DNA of 64,000 nucleotides from DASUNQ01 sp044866775 (GCA_044866775.1 JBIOUG010000035.1:1-64000), one strand, 5' to 3'. Counted from the stretch's first letter, positions 38,628-47,899 are shown. The notes: generated from the letters alone by a model not told the origin. Program-made: numbers and translations.

Positions 38628-40706
38628 TCAATAGGTGCCGCAGAGGCCGGCCAGCGGCCGCAGGCGGGCGCGGATGCCGGCCCACTTCGAGCGCACGGTG
38701 TCGGAGGTGTCGACGCGCTGGAGCATCTCGTCGATCCGCCGGCCGGAGGAGCCCACCTCGCAGGCGCGGCGCTTGACCGCGGCGGCCTGCGGGTCGACCG
38801 CCGGCGCGCCGCGCGGTCGCACGACGCGTCCGCGGAGGCGGCCGAGGGGACCGGGCCCGCGGGCCGCGGCCACGTCGGCGAAGTCCCCGACCTTGTCCTC
38901 GAAGCGCTCCATCTCGTCGAGCAGGTCGGACTCGAGGTCCTCGTTGACCGGCTCAGGACGGTCGGACTCGAGGTAGTCGTCGTACAGCTTGTACAGCTCC
39001 TCGGCGTCGCGCTGCAGGTCCTCGATCGCCTGCTGGCGCGCGATGGGATCGCCGCCGAATCCCGGGCGCGGACCGGCGTTTTCGGTCGCCGGGTCGTCGC
39101 CGCGCTCGGCGCCGGCGGCCGGCTGCGGCTCAGCGGCGGGCGGCTGCGCTGCGGGCGCGGCGGGCTGCGATGCCGCCGCGGGTGGCCGTGGCGCGCTTTG
39201 GGCGCTCGGCGCGCCGGGCGTTGCGGGCTGCGGTCGGGGCGGCTCGGAGCTGGGTGGAACGAGCGGGGCGGATGCCGTCGGCTGAGGCTGTGGCTCGGTC
39301 AAGCCGGACGGCTGCTGCGCCATGACTTGGCCGATGGGCGGACCGCCGGTCGTGGTCGGCGTGGCCGCGCCGCTTTCCCGCTCCTGCGGCAGCGAGCCGG
39401 GCGCGCCCAGGCCCATGCCGCCCATGCCGCCCATACCGATCCCGGCGGCGGGCGCGGTGCCCGCGGCCGGCGGAGGCGTGCCGGGTTCCTGCCGGCTGCC
39501 GCGGACGGCGGCGATCGCCCACCAGGTGGCGCCTCCCGCGGTGAGGACGAGGACGGCGGTCAGCGCCAACAGCGGCCACGGCAACTGGCTGCGCACCGCC
39601 GCGGCGGCTCCCGCCGGCGGCGCGACCGAAGCCGGCGTCGGCGAAGCCACCGCCCGTGGCGCGGCCACGCGCGGCGACGCTGCGGCGGCCGGAGACGGAG
39701 TGGCGGCGACGCGGGTCTCGGCGGGTGGCAGCACCGCGGTCTGCTGCGTCGCCGGCAGAACGCGCGTAGGCTCGGCCGACAGCGACCCGACGCCGGCCGG
39801 CGTCGGCGTCCGCGCCGCCACCGCCGGTCCGACACCGGCGCCAAGCGGCCGTCCGGCCGGCCCGAGCGCGGGTACCGAGCGCCGCGTCGGCGCCGGCAGA
39901 TAGTCGCCGAGCGCCGCGGCGAGCTCCGCCACCGACTGGAAGCGGTCGGCCGGCTCGCGGGCAAGGGCCTTGAGCACCACGGCGTCCACCCAGTCGGGGA
40001 GATGCGGGGCGAGAGCGCGGGGCGCGGCGGGATCGCCCTCCATCTTGAGGCGCAGGATCTCGTAATCGCTGCTGCCGGCAAACGGCTGCCCGCCGGTGAG
40101 CATCTCGAAGAGCACGACGCCCAGGGCGTAGAGGTCCGAGCGGCGGTCGGCGTCCTCGCCGCGCACCTGCTCGGGCGACATGTAGCGCAGCGTCCCGACC
40201 AGCACGCCGTAGGTCGTCAGCCGCCCGCTCCCCACCGCGCGGGCCAGGCCGAAGTCCATCACCTTGACGCCGCCGCCGGCGTCAGTGAGCATCAGGTTGT
40301 CGGGCTTCAAGTCGCGGTGAAGGATGGCGGCGCCGTGCGCGTGCTCGACGCCGGCGAGCGCGGCGAGGAAGATCGGCCCCGCCTCCGCGAGCGGCAGCGG
40401 CCCCTCGGCGCGCAGCCGCTCGCCGAGCGTGCGGCCGCGCACGAACTCCATCGCCAGGAAGTGCTCCTCCTCCTCGCGGAAGAAGCTGTAGATCGTGGCG
40501 ACGTTCGGGTGCGAGAGCCGGGCCAGCGCGCGCGCCTCCGAGCGGAAGCGCTCGAGGATCTGCGGCTGGCGCAGTAGGTCGGGGCGGATTGCCTTCAGCG
40601 CCACCTCGCGCTCCAGCATGCGATCCATCGCGCGATACACCGTCCCCATCCCGCCCTCGCCGATGCGCTCGAGGATCTCGTAGCTGCCGACGACCCGACC
40701 GATCAT
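38628..40706 (-). CDS. Membrane-anchored Ser/Thr protein kinase
   Basis: A 692-residue Hanks-type kinase. The kinase domain (about 8-265) is complete: GEGGMGTVY (P-loop), VALKAI with the ATP-anchoring Lys, ILHRDLKPDN (catalytic loop), VMDFGLARAVG (DFG), and GTLRYMSPEQ. An Ala/Pro-rich juxtamembrane region leads to one span (WPLLALTAVLVLTAGGATWWAIAAV). The extracytoplasmic part is low-complexity Pro/Ala/Gly sequence, with no PASTA repeats, followed by a helical, acidic C-terminal domain. The ATG at 40706 directly precedes the kinase domain. The signal sensed is unknown. Confidence 0.93.
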   Translation of the reverse strand: MIGRVVGSYEILERIGEGGMGTVYRAMDRMLEREVALKAIRPDLLRQPQILERFRSEARALARLSHPNVATIYSFFREEEEHFLAMEFVRGRTLGERLRAEGPLPLAEAGPIFLAALAGVEHAHGAAILHRDLKPDNLMLTDAGGGVKVMDFGLARAVGSGRLTTYGVLVGTLRYMSPEQVRGEDADRRSDLYALGVVLFEMLTGGQPFAGSSDYEILRLKMEGDPAAPRALAPHLPDWVDAVVLKALAREPADRFQSVAELAAALGDYLPAPTRRSVPALGPAGRPLGAGVGPAVAARTPTPAGVGSLSAEPTRVLPATQQTAVLPPAETRVAATPSPAAAASPRVAAPRAVASPTPASVAPPAGAAAAVRSQLPWPLLALTAVLVLTAGGATWWAIAAVRGSRQEPGTPPPAAGTAPAAGIGMGGMGGMGLGAPGSLPQERESGAATPTTTGGPPIGQVMAQQPSGLTEPQPQPTASAPLVPPSSEPPRPQPATPGAPSAQSAPRPPAAASQPAAPAAQPPAAEPQPAAGAERGDDPATENAGPRPGFGGDPIARQQAIEDLQRDAEELYKLYDDYLESDRPEPVNEDLESDLLDEMERFEDKVGDFADVAAARGPGPLGRLRGRVVRPRGAPAVDPQAAAVKRRACEVGSSGRRIDEMLQRVDTSDTVRSKWAGIRARLRPLAGLCGTY

Positions 40707-40788
40707 TGTCGCAAGGATAGCGCACCCCTTCGCGGTGGAACCCGCACGGCGACGGATCCCGGCGGGCAACCTCCGGAGCGGGCGCCGT

Positions 40789-42621
40789 CTAGCCCTCCAG
40801 CGGCAGCTCGATCGTGAAGACGGTGCCCTGCGGCTGGTTGTCCTCGACCCGGATCGTTCCCTGGTGGTCGGTGACGATGCGGTGGACGATGGCGAGGCCG
40901 AGGCCGGTGCCGCGGGCCTTGGTCGAGAAGTGGGGGAGGAAGAGCTTGGCTTTGGACTCGGGCGGGATGCCGGGGCCGCTGTCGGCGACCGCGATCGCGA
41001 GGTGGTCGTTCGCCGCCGCCGCCCGCACCGCGACGCGCCCGGGGGCCGGCGTCGCCTCGACGGCGTTGTCGAGCAGGTTGATGAGGGCGCGCCGGATCTG
41101 CTCCGGGTCGAGCCAGGCCTCGGCGGCCGCGGGGTCGACCTCCGCCTCGACCTCGACCCCGGGCTTGACGCCGCGGTAGAGGTGCACCGTCTCGTCGATC
41201 AGCCGCTGGAAGTCGACCCGCACCGGGCGCGGCCGCGGCATGCGGGCGTAGCGCGAGAACTCGTCGACCATCGCCTGCAGCGTCCCCACCTCGCGGACGA
41301 TCGTCTCGACCCCCTCCTCGATCGTGCCGCCGAGGCCGGGGTCCCCCTGGCGGTGGCGATGGAGCATCCGCTCGGCGGCGAGACGGATCGGCGTCAGCGG
41401 GTTCTTGATCTCGTGCGCGACGCGCCGCGCGGCCTCGTTCCAGGCGGCCAGCCGCTGCGCCTCGACGAGCTCGCGGTGCTGGCGCTCGAGCAGCTCGCGG
41501 TTCGCCTCGAGCTCGGCGCTCATGCGGTTGAAGGAGGCGACGAGCACGCCCAGCTCGTCGTCGGCGTCGACCTCCACCCGGTGCGCCAGGTCGCCGCCGC
41601 TCAGGCGCCGCGTCCCCTCGGCCAGCGCCTGGATCGGCACCGTCACCCGGCGCGCCAGGTAGAGCCCGACCCAGGAGGCGGCGAGGAGGATCAGCAGCGT
41701 CATCATGAGGAAGATCAGCAGGTGGCTCGCCTGCAGGTCGTCCTTCTGCACCTCGAGCTGGCGGAAGGTCTGCGCCCCCTGCACCAGGGCCTCGCTCTGC
41801 CGGGCGAGCTCGGGGTCGAGCACTTCGCCGGCGACGACCACCATCGTCAGCTCGAAGCGCTCCCCCGGCTCCGCCGCCGCGGCGAGGAGGAGCCGCCCGC
41901 GGCCGCCCGGCGGCTCCTGGCGCCGCAGCGCCGACCCCTCGCGCGCCGCCTGCTCGAGCACCTCGCGCCCGGGCTCCGGCAGGTCGAGCAGCCCGGCGCG
42001 CGGGTCGATCACCGCCTGCACGAAGTCCCTCCCTTCGTAGACGGCCAGGAGGTCGAGCCCCAGCTCGCCGCGCAGCGCGCGCAGGCGGCGCGCCAGCCGC
42101 GGCCGCGCCGCGGGATCGTCGAGGTCGAAGCGGTCGACTTCCGCGAGCACGCGCGCGGCGCTGCGCAGCGCGTCGTCCTCGATGCGCGCGTAGAGCGCCT
42201 GCGCGACGGCGCTCCCCTGCTCGAGCACCGGCCGCACCGGGGCGTTGAACCAACGGTCGATCGAGCCGTGGAGGAGCTCGGCGGCGAGCGCGAAGAGGAG
42301 CAGCACCGGGATCAGCGCCAGGCCGATGTAGGAGGCGACCAGCTTGACCTTGAACTTCGAGCCCAGGATGCGGTGCCGGCGCTCGACGACCAGCTTGAAG
42401 AGGTTGCGCAGCAGGACGAAGAGGACGGTCAGGATGAGGACGACGTTGGCGTACCAGAGGACGAAGAGGAGCACGCGGTTGGCGACCAGCACCGCTGGCA
42501 GGTCGCGCTCGCGCTGGAGGAGGTAGAAGACGGCGGCCAGGATGAGCAGCAGCGCCGCGAGGACGCCGACGATGACCCGCGTGTCCTTGCGGTGGCGGAG
42601 GAGCTGGCGGCGGAGGTCCAC
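40789..42621 (-). CDS. NtrY-like sensor histidine kinase
   Basis: A 610-residue membrane kinase. Three N-terminal spans (about 17-115) precede an extracytoplasmic sensor region, a further span (LLIFLMMTLLILLAASWVGLYL) and a HAMP domain. The H-box is RRVAHEIKNPLTPI, the N-box LINLLDNAVEA, and the G boxes DSGPGIP and GTGLGLAIVHRI. The arrangement matches NtrY, whose partner NtrX is usually adjacent but is not seen here. It forms an operon with the DUF4390 gene (12 bp gap). Confidence 0.93.
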   Translation of the reverse strand: MDLRRQLLRHRKDTRVIVGVLAALLLILAAVFYLLQRERDLPAVLVANRVLLFVLWYANVVLILTVLFVLLRNLFKLVVERRHRILGSKFKVKLVASYIGLALIPVLLLFALAAELLHGSIDRWFNAPVRPVLEQGSAVAQALYARIEDDALRSAARVLAEVDRFDLDDPAARPRLARRLRALRGELGLDLLAVYEGRDFVQAVIDPRAGLLDLPEPGREVLEQAAREGSALRRQEPPGGRGRLLLAAAAEPGERFELTMVVVAGEVLDPELARQSEALVQGAQTFRQLEVQKDDLQASHLLIFLMMTLLILLAASWVGLYLARRVTVPIQALAEGTRRLSGGDLAHRVEVDADDELGVLVASFNRMSAELEANRELLERQHRELVEAQRLAAWNEAARRVAHEIKNPLTPIRLAAERMLHRHRQGDPGLGGTIEEGVETIVREVGTLQAMVDEFSRYARMPRPRPVRVDFQRLIDETVHLYRGVKPGVEVEAEVDPAAAEAWLDPEQIRRALINLLDNAVEATPAPGRVAVRAAAANDHLAIAVADSGPGIPPESKAKLFLPHFSTKARGTGLGLAIVHRIVTDHQGTIRVEDNQPQGTVFTIELPLEG

Positions 42622-42633
42622 GGCGGCTGGCGC

Positions 42634-43176
42634 TTATGGAGAGGGGCTGGGGGCGCGGAACTTGTTCGACTCGACCCAGCGGGTAGCGATCCGCGCCGGC
42701 AGCAGCCAGAGGACCATCCGCGAGCCCAGCTCGGCGCGCACCCGCACCAGCAGGCGCGGCCCCCGCGGCACGCCGTCGAGCGAGAAGACCGGCACCCGCT
42801 CGAGGCGGGTCATGGCCTGCGCGAGCGCGCCGCGGTCGCGCACCGTCCGGCTGTCGACGAGCTTGTCGTCGAGGCGATAGTTGACGGTGTACTCCTGCGT
42901 CACGGCGTCGTAGACCGCCTCGACCTCGAGCGTGTTGTCCTTGAGGCCGCGGTCGTACCAGCGCTTGCGGTCGCGCAGCAGCTCGAAGCGGTAGAGGATG
43001 GGGGTGGGCAGACCGCTCTGCAGGCGCGCCATCAGCTCGCCGTCGAGGCCGTGGCGCAGCACCAGGGATACGACCACGCGGTTGCCGTCCACCGCCGCCT
43101 GCAGGTTCGCGACGCTCGCCTCCGGGCGGTGGTCGGCGAAGAGGAGGAGGCAGAGGAGCCCGGCCCAGCGCGCCAT
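42634..43176 (-). CDS. DUF4390 exported protein
   Basis: A 180-residue protein with a short hydrophobic N-terminus (MARWAGLLCLLLFA) and the DUF4390 pattern: VVVSLVLRHGLDGELMARLQSGLP, RFELLRDRKRWYD and YTVNYRLDDK. In many bacteria this family sits directly upstream of an NtrY-like kinase, exactly as here, suggesting a periplasmic partner of the sensor. The role is inferred from context only. Confidence 0.85.
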   Translation of the reverse strand: MARWAGLLCLLLFADHRPEASVANLQAAVDGNRVVVSLVLRHGLDGELMARLQSGLPTPILYRFELLRDRKRWYDRGLKDNTLEVEAVYDAVTQEYTVNYRLDDKLVDSRTVRDRGALAQAMTRLERVPVFSLDGVPRGPRLLVRVRAELGSRMVLWLLPARIATRWVESNKFRAPSPSP

Positions 43177-43249
43177 CCGGCCGGTCAGTCTAGCAGCGGT
43201 ACGGGCGCGGGCGGCTGGCTGCGCGCCGCGCCGCCTCGCTCCGCTCTCC

Positions 43250-43255
43250 TATACT
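43250..43255 (+). promoter_or_regulatory. Putative -10 box of smpB (leaderless?)
   Basis: TATACT lies seven bases before the smpB ATG, so transcription would begin at or next to the start codon. No ribosome binding site is visible upstream of the ATG. No clear -35 hexamer is seen. Confidence 0.5.
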
Positions 43256-43262
43256 GCTGCCC

Positions 43263-43745
43263 ATGTCGCGCCCGGACCCGAAGAGCCGTAAGGAGGCGCA
43301 GCGCAGCCTGGCGCAGAACCGGCGGGCGCTCCACGATTACCACATCCTCGAGCGCGTCGAGGCCGGGGTCGAGCTGACGGGGACCGAGGTCAAGTCGGCG
43401 CGCTCCGGCAAGGTGCAGTTGAAGGACGCTTACGTTTCGTTCGACGGCAGCCAGGCGTGGCTCGTGGGGGCGCACATCAGCGCCTACAGCCACGGCAACC
43501 GCGAGAACCACCCCCCCGAGCGGCCGCGGCGGCTGCTGCTCAAGCGGCGGGAGATCGAGCGGCTCTTCGGCCGCACGCAGTTGAAGGGGCTGACCGTGAT
43601 CCCGCTCTCGGTCTACCTCAAGGGCAACTGGATCAAGCTCGAGCTGGGCCTCGCCCAGGGCAAGAAGCTCTATGACAAGCGCGAGGCCGAGAAGCGGCGC
43701 ACCCTCGACCGCGAGATGGAAGAAGCCGTTCGCGGCGAGCGGTAG
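43263..43745 (+). CDS. smpB: SsrA-binding protein SmpB
   Basis: A 160-residue protein that binds tmRNA and guides it to stalled ribosomes. Family blocks are clear: NRRALHDYHILERVEAGVELTGTEVKSARSGKVQLKDAY, GAHISAYSHGNRENH, and the basic tail KKLYDKREAEKRRTLDRE. The tmRNA gene itself is not in this window. The gene is divergent from the DUF4390/NtrY operon. Confidence 0.98.
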   Translation: MSRPDPKSRKEAQRSLAQNRRALHDYHILERVEAGVELTGTEVKSARSGKVQLKDAYVSFDGSQAWLVGAHISAYSHGNRENHPPERPRRLLLKRREIERLFGRTQLKGLTVIPLSVYLKGNWIKLELGLAQGKKLYDKREAEKRRTLDREMEEAVRGER

Positions 43746-43802
43746 GGCGGTGCTAGCCTCGGCTCGCTTGCAGGATGCAAGTCACATTCACAGGAGGAGA
43801 CG

Positions 43803-44324
43803 ATGATCGACGCAGCGCAGGCCATGATCGCCGAGATGGAGCAGGAAGCCCGCACCACACGGCGGGTGCTCGAACGGGTCCCCGGCGATCGTCTGACGTG
43901 GAAGCCTCATCCCAAGTCGTGGACCGCCGGCCAGCTCGCGCTGCACATTGCGTCGCTTCCCGGGAACTTCGCACGCATCGGACAGCTTGAGACGTTCGAC
44001 GCGGCGACGATCGACTTCAAGAACCAGCCGAGCCCGGCCGACGCGGCGGAGCTCCTGCCGAAGCTCGAGGCCGGCGTCGCGGAGGCGAAGGCCTTCCTCG
44101 CCAGCCTCGACGACGCCGCGGCGGCCGCGCCCTGGCGGCTGACCGCCGGCGCACGTGAGGTGTTCACGGTCCCCCGTCTCGTGCTCCTGCGGACCCTGAT
44201 GTTCAATCACTGGTACCACCACCGGGGCGAGCTCGTCGTGTATCTGCGGCTGCTCGACGTGCCGGTGCCCTCGATCTACGGGCCGAGCGCCGACGAGAAC
44301 CCGTTCGCGGAGCCGCCGGCCTAG
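43803..44324 (+). CDS. DinB family protein
   Basis: A 173-residue four-helix-bundle protein of the DinB/YfiT type. The three metal-ligand histidines are in place: AGQLALHIASLPGN (near 47) and FNHWYHHRGELVVYL (near 138-142). The family includes thiol-dependent transferases; the substrate is unknown. A perfect cacaggaggaga-type ribosome site precedes the ATG. Confidence 0.92.
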   Translation: MIDAAQAMIAEMEQEARTTRRVLERVPGDRLTWKPHPKSWTAGQLALHIASLPGNFARIGQLETFDAATIDFKNQPSPADAAELLPKLEAGVAEAKAFLASLDDAAAAAPWRLTAGAREVFTVPRLVLLRTLMFNHWYHHRGELVVYLRLLDVPVPSIYGPSADENPFAEPPA

Positions 44325-44328
44325 CGCG

Positions 44329-44823
44329 CTAAATCTCCGCCTCGGTCTCGGTGTCGGCGCCGGTGCGGCGGCGGCGGCCGCCGGTGTCCTGGATGCGGTC
44401 GAGGGCGGTCTCGCCGCCGAACTTCTCGACGATGCGGTCGTCGTAGTCGTCCGAGACCGTCGCCACGGCGGCGATGGCGCCGAGCAGAGTGCGCCGCTCG
44501 AGGGAGCGGCCGAAGAGAGAGTAGGCGAAGAAGATGTCGTCGCCGACTAGCGAGAACGAGCCGAAGAGGAGGTGGTGGTTGAGCTCGAGCAGGCCGAGCA
44601 GCAACTCCTCGCTCACCTCGACGTCCTGGACGCAGTAGGACATCACCGTCACCACCGCCTCCTCCGGTCCATAGGCCTCGACCGAGATCTCGAGCACGGT
44701 CGTGCCGTAACGGACGTAGAAGTGGCCGCTCGCCGGATCGTGGTAAGGATCGTCGAAGAGCTCCTTCAGGTATTCGTCGACCTTGTAGAAAGTCTCTTCC
44801 TGCACCTCGTTCTCGAACCGCAT
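44329..44823 (-). CDS. YbjN-like protein
   Basis: A 164-residue acidic protein with the YbjN/secretion-chaperone fold pattern: YVRYGTTVLEISVEAYGPEEAVVTVMSYCVQDVEV, LLLGLLELNHHLLFGSFSLVGDDIFFAYSL, ending in an Arg/Glu-rich disordered tail (GGRRRRTGADTETEAEI). The assignment rests on the pattern of alternating strands and the LNHHLLFG segment. It converges on the DinB gene with a four-base gap. Confidence 0.7.
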   Translation of the reverse strand: MRFENEVQEETFYKVDEYLKELFDDPYHDPASGHFYVRYGTTVLEISVEAYGPEEAVVTVMSYCVQDVEVSEELLLGLLELNHHLLFGSFSLVGDDIFFAYSLFGRSLERRTLLGAIAAVATVSDDYDDRIVEKFGGETALDRIQDTGGRRRRTGADTETEAEI

Positions 44824-44864
44824 CGCGTCGCCTCCGCACCTACTCTAGCAGCGCCCGTCGCGGG

Positions 44865-44898
44865 AGGCGCGAAGGCTTTCGCGCCGGGCTCCAGTCAA
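44865..44898 (+). repeat. Palindromic repeat, intergenic copy
   Basis: ggcgcgaaggctttcgcgcc (44866-44885, one mismatch from a perfect palindrome) followed by gggctccagtcaa. Located in the 184-bp gap between the YbjN-like gene and the FadL operon, upstream of the latter's promoter. Confidence 0.9.
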
Positions 44899-44948
44899 TG
44901 CTTGGGAGCGCCTTCCGGCGCCGTCAGGGCGGCGGGCTCCCAGGCTCG

Positions 44949-44975
44949 TTGACACCCTCGGGGGGGCGCTTTAGT
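44949..44975 (+). promoter_or_regulatory. Putative promoter of the FadL/SGNH operon
   Basis: A consensus TTGACA (44949-44954) and a TTTAGT -10 (44970-44975) are 15 bp apart, 32 bp before the ATG at 45008, which has an aaaggaggg ribosome site. The spacing is shorter than the usual 17. Confidence 0.55.
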
Positions 44976-45007
44976 GTGCGCAAGGTCCAAAAAGGAGGGA
45001 ACCGAGC

Positions 45008-46303
45008 ATGCGATGGGCTTTCCTGAAGCTGCTGGGCGCAGCCGGCCTGGTCCTCGTGGCGGCGACGCCGGCCTGGGCAGCCGGCTTCTCGATTTTCGAG
45101 CAAGGAGCCAAGGCGATGGGCATGGCCGGCGCCTTCACGGCGCAGGCCGACGATCCGTCGGCGCTGTTCCACAACGCCGGCGGCATCGCGTTTTTCGAGG
45201 AGACGGAGTACGCGGTCGGCTTCACCTGGATCCACGCCCTCGAGGCTGACTTCGAGGGTGCGCCGCCGTTCCCGGGCAGCGGCGTCAAGGAGGAGCAGAA
45301 CCTCCTCTCGGAGTTCCCGCCGCACGCCTACTGGGTGCAGCCGATCAACGAGACCTGGAAGTTCGGGCTGGGCGTCAACTCGCCGTTCGGTCTCACCACG
45401 GAGTGGTCCGATCCGAACACGTTCTCCGGCCGCTTCCTCTCGTCGCGCGCGGCGCTGCGCGTCGTCGACATCAACCCGACGATCGGCTGGCGCATCACGC
45501 CCAACTTCGGGCTCGGCTTCGGCGCCGTCGCCCGCTTCTCGGACGTCGAGCTCGAGCGTCACGTGCCGACCATCAACCCCTTCACCCAGCGCGTCGCCGA
45601 CGTCGCCCGCCTCGAGCTGTCGAGCGACTTCGACAACGGCTACGGCTGGACCATCGGCATCCTCCACCAGTGGAACAACAGCTTCTCCTGGGGCCTCTCC
45701 TATCGCAGCAAGGTGGAGGTCGACTACCAGGGCGAGGCGCGGCTGACCCAGATCTCGACCGGGATCCCGGCCTTCGACGCGGTCATCAGGACCCGCCTGC
45801 CTTTCGACACCGACCTGCCGGTCGAGACCGCGATCGAGTTCCCGGACGAGGCGAGCCTGGGGCTGGCCTTCGCGCTCAGCCCCAACCTGCTGCTCGAGAC
45901 CGACGTCAACTGGACCGGCTGGAGCACCTTCGACGAGGTGGACATCGACTTCACCGGCAATCAGCTCCCGGACGCCACGATCCTCGAGCGCTGGGACGAC
46001 GCCTACAACTACCGCGCCGGCCTGCGCTGGACCCTGGCGTCGGGCAACCAGCTCCGCTTCGGCTACGTCTACGACGAGACGCCGCAGCCCGAGGAGGCGG
46101 TGTCGCCGCTGCTGCCCGACGCCGACCGCAACGGCGTCACCATCGGCTGGGGCCACAGCGGCAATTGGGACGTCGACCTCGCCCTCATGTACCTGCTCTT
46201 CCAGGAGCGCGAGCGCTTCCGCAGCTTCCCCGAGGAGGCCAACGACTTCTTCGGCTCCTACAACACCACCGCCGTGCTCTTCGGCGTGACCATCGGCCGG
46301 TGA
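45008..46303 (+). CDS. FadL/OmpP1-type outer membrane transporter
   Basis: A 431-residue protein with a signal peptide (KLLGAAGLVLVAATPAWAAG). The mature N-terminus GFSIFEQGAKAMGMAGAFTA and the following DDPSALFHNAGGIAF form the hatch signature of FadL-type channels, which move hydrophobic substrates across the outer membrane. The rest is alternating beta-strands ending in a typical outer-membrane C-terminus (AVLFGVTIGR). It is followed 28 bp later by an SGNH hydrolase that may release or process a lipid-like substrate. Confidence 0.93.
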   Translation: MRWAFLKLLGAAGLVLVAATPAWAAGFSIFEQGAKAMGMAGAFTAQADDPSALFHNAGGIAFFEETEYAVGFTWIHALEADFEGAPPFPGSGVKEEQNLLSEFPPHAYWVQPINETWKFGLGVNSPFGLTTEWSDPNTFSGRFLSSRAALRVVDINPTIGWRITPNFGLGFGAVARFSDVELERHVPTINPFTQRVADVARLELSSDFDNGYGWTIGILHQWNNSFSWGLSYRSKVEVDYQGEARLTQISTGIPAFDAVIRTRLPFDTDLPVETAIEFPDEASLGLAFALSPNLLLETDVNWTGWSTFDEVDIDFTGNQLPDATILERWDDAYNYRAGLRWTLASGNQLRFGYVYDETPQPEEAVSPLLPDADRNGVTIGWGHSGNWDVDLALMYLLFQERERFRSFPEEANDFFGSYNTTAVLFGVTIGR

Positions 46304-46331
46304 GCCTCACCGCGCGCGAAGGAGAACGATC

Positions 46332-47765
46332 ATGAACCCGAAGTCAGATCAGCGCCTGCTCCGGCAGGCGACTTCTCGGGTAGTGGAGCCCATCACCGGG
46401 CTCCGCAACCGCACCTCTCTCGGGACCGCGCTCCTCAGCCTGCTGCTGCTCGCCGGCGCCGCCGCCGCCGCGGCGCAGGTCGACACCGGCAGCGCCAACT
46501 TCACCCGCTACGTCGCGCTCGGCGACAGCCTGACGGCCGGCTTCAACTCCGGCGGCCTGGTGCGCGACGTCCAGATCAACAGCTACCCGGCGCTCATCTG
46601 GCGCCAGGCCACCGCCGGCGCCGCCGGCTTCGAGCAGCCGCTCGTCGGCCAGCCGGGCGCACCGCCGCTGCTGGTGCTGACCTCCCTCTCGGGGCCGACC
46701 ATCGTGCGCAAGGCGGCGGAGAACGGCCCGCCGCTCAACCTCAACCTGCCCCGCCCCTACAACAACCTGGCGGTGCCGGGCGCCAACGCGCGCGACGTCG
46801 TGGTGACCGTCTCGGGCGGCCTCCACGACCTGGTCCTGCGCGGGCAGGGCACGCAGCTCCAGCAGGCGGCCTTTCTCCAGCCCACCTTCGCAACCCTCTG
46901 GATCGGCAACAACGACGTCCTCGGCGCGGCGCTCTCCGGGCGCGTCATCGACGACGTGACGCTGACCACCGTGGCGAAGTTCGAGGTCGACTTCCGCGCC
47001 GTCGTCAACACCCTGGTCGGCCGCGGCGCCAAGCTTGCGATCGCCAACATCCCGGACGTGACGGCGTTGCCCTTCGTCACCGCGATCGCGCGCGTCGTCG
47101 TCAACCCGCAGACGCAGCAGCCGGTGCTCGTCGGCGGCCAGCCGGTGCCGATCATCGGACCCGCCGGCCCGCTCGGTGCGGGGGACTTCGTACTGCTCTC
47201 GGCGGTCGACTTCCTGAGGAACGGCGTCGGCATCCCGGCGCAGCTCGGTGGCAGGGGCACGCCGCTCCCCGACGAAGTCGTGCTGAGCGCCGCCGAGGTG
47301 GCGGCGATCCGCGCCCGCACCGCCTCGTTCAACAGCATCATCCAGTCGGCCGCCAACCAGGCGGGCGCCGCGCTGGTCGACGTTCATAGCGAGTTCGAGG
47401 AGGTGGTGGCGCACGGCGTGAGCATCGGCGGCGTCACCTACACGGCGGCGTTCCTGACCGGCGGCCTCTTCTCGTTCGACGGCGTCCACCCGACGGCCTT
47501 CGGCTACGCCTTCATCGCCAACCTCTTCCTCGAGGCGATCAATCGCACCTACGGGGGCGAGATCCCGCCGGTCAGCCTCTTCCCGTTCATGTTCGGGCCG
47601 GAGGCGAGCGCCGGGATCATCCCGCTGGCGTCGACCGCGTCGTTCTCCGCCGACGCCTTGAGCTCGCTCTTCGGCGCGCTCCGCGTCCCGACCCCCAGCG
47701 CCACTGACCCCAAGCCCGGCAAGAAGCCCCGCGGCAAGGGCAAAGGCAAGGGCGGCCGACGGTAA
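46332..47765 (+). CDS. Secreted SGNH/GDSL-type hydrolase
   Basis: A 477-residue exported esterase or lipase-like protein. Block I is YVALGDSLTAGFNSG with the nucleophilic Ser, the block III Asn is in LWIGNNDVLGA, and block V is FSFDGVHPTAFGYAF with the catalytic Asp/His. A hydrophobic signal (LGTALLSLLLLAGAAAAAA) lies about 30 residues in, after a longer than usual N-terminal extension. The C-terminus is a Lys/Gly-rich tail (KPGKKPRGKGKGKGGRR), a possible surface- or polyanion-binding segment. The pairing with FadL suggests a lipid substrate. Confidence 0.9.
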   Translation: MNPKSDQRLLRQATSRVVEPITGLRNRTSLGTALLSLLLLAGAAAAAAQVDTGSANFTRYVALGDSLTAGFNSGGLVRDVQINSYPALIWRQATAGAAGFEQPLVGQPGAPPLLVLTSLSGPTIVRKAAENGPPLNLNLPRPYNNLAVPGANARDVVVTVSGGLHDLVLRGQGTQLQQAAFLQPTFATLWIGNNDVLGAALSGRVIDDVTLTTVAKFEVDFRAVVNTLVGRGAKLAIANIPDVTALPFVTAIARVVVNPQTQQPVLVGGQPVPIIGPAGPLGAGDFVLLSAVDFLRNGVGIPAQLGGRGTPLPDEVVLSAAEVAAIRARTASFNSIIQSAANQAGAALVDVHSEFEEVVAHGVSIGGVTYTAAFLTGGLFSFDGVHPTAFGYAFIANLFLEAINRTYGGEIPPVSLFPFMFGPEASAGIIPLASTASFSADALSSLFGALRVPTPSATDPKPGKKPRGKGKGKGGRR

Positions 47766-47899
47766 AGCCAATCAGCGACTGACGAAGGAACTGAGGGGCG
47801 GCCCACACCGCCCCTCGCCTCCGTCCCCCTCTCCCATCTTTCACCATTCGCGCAACCGGGGCCTTGCCGCCGCCCGGCCCCCTGAGCTAACTTCACCGA

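Noticed and set aside
44572..44952. Plus-strand frame containing GGAKAFAPGSSQ as a third in-frame palindrome copy
   Set aside because: The frame is antisense to the YbjN-like gene for most of its length, so this copy is counted as intergenic.
47816..47840. ccccctctcccat as a fourth copy of the hairpin repeat
   Set aside because: Only one arm is present and the downstream gtgggagagg arm and tail are missing.
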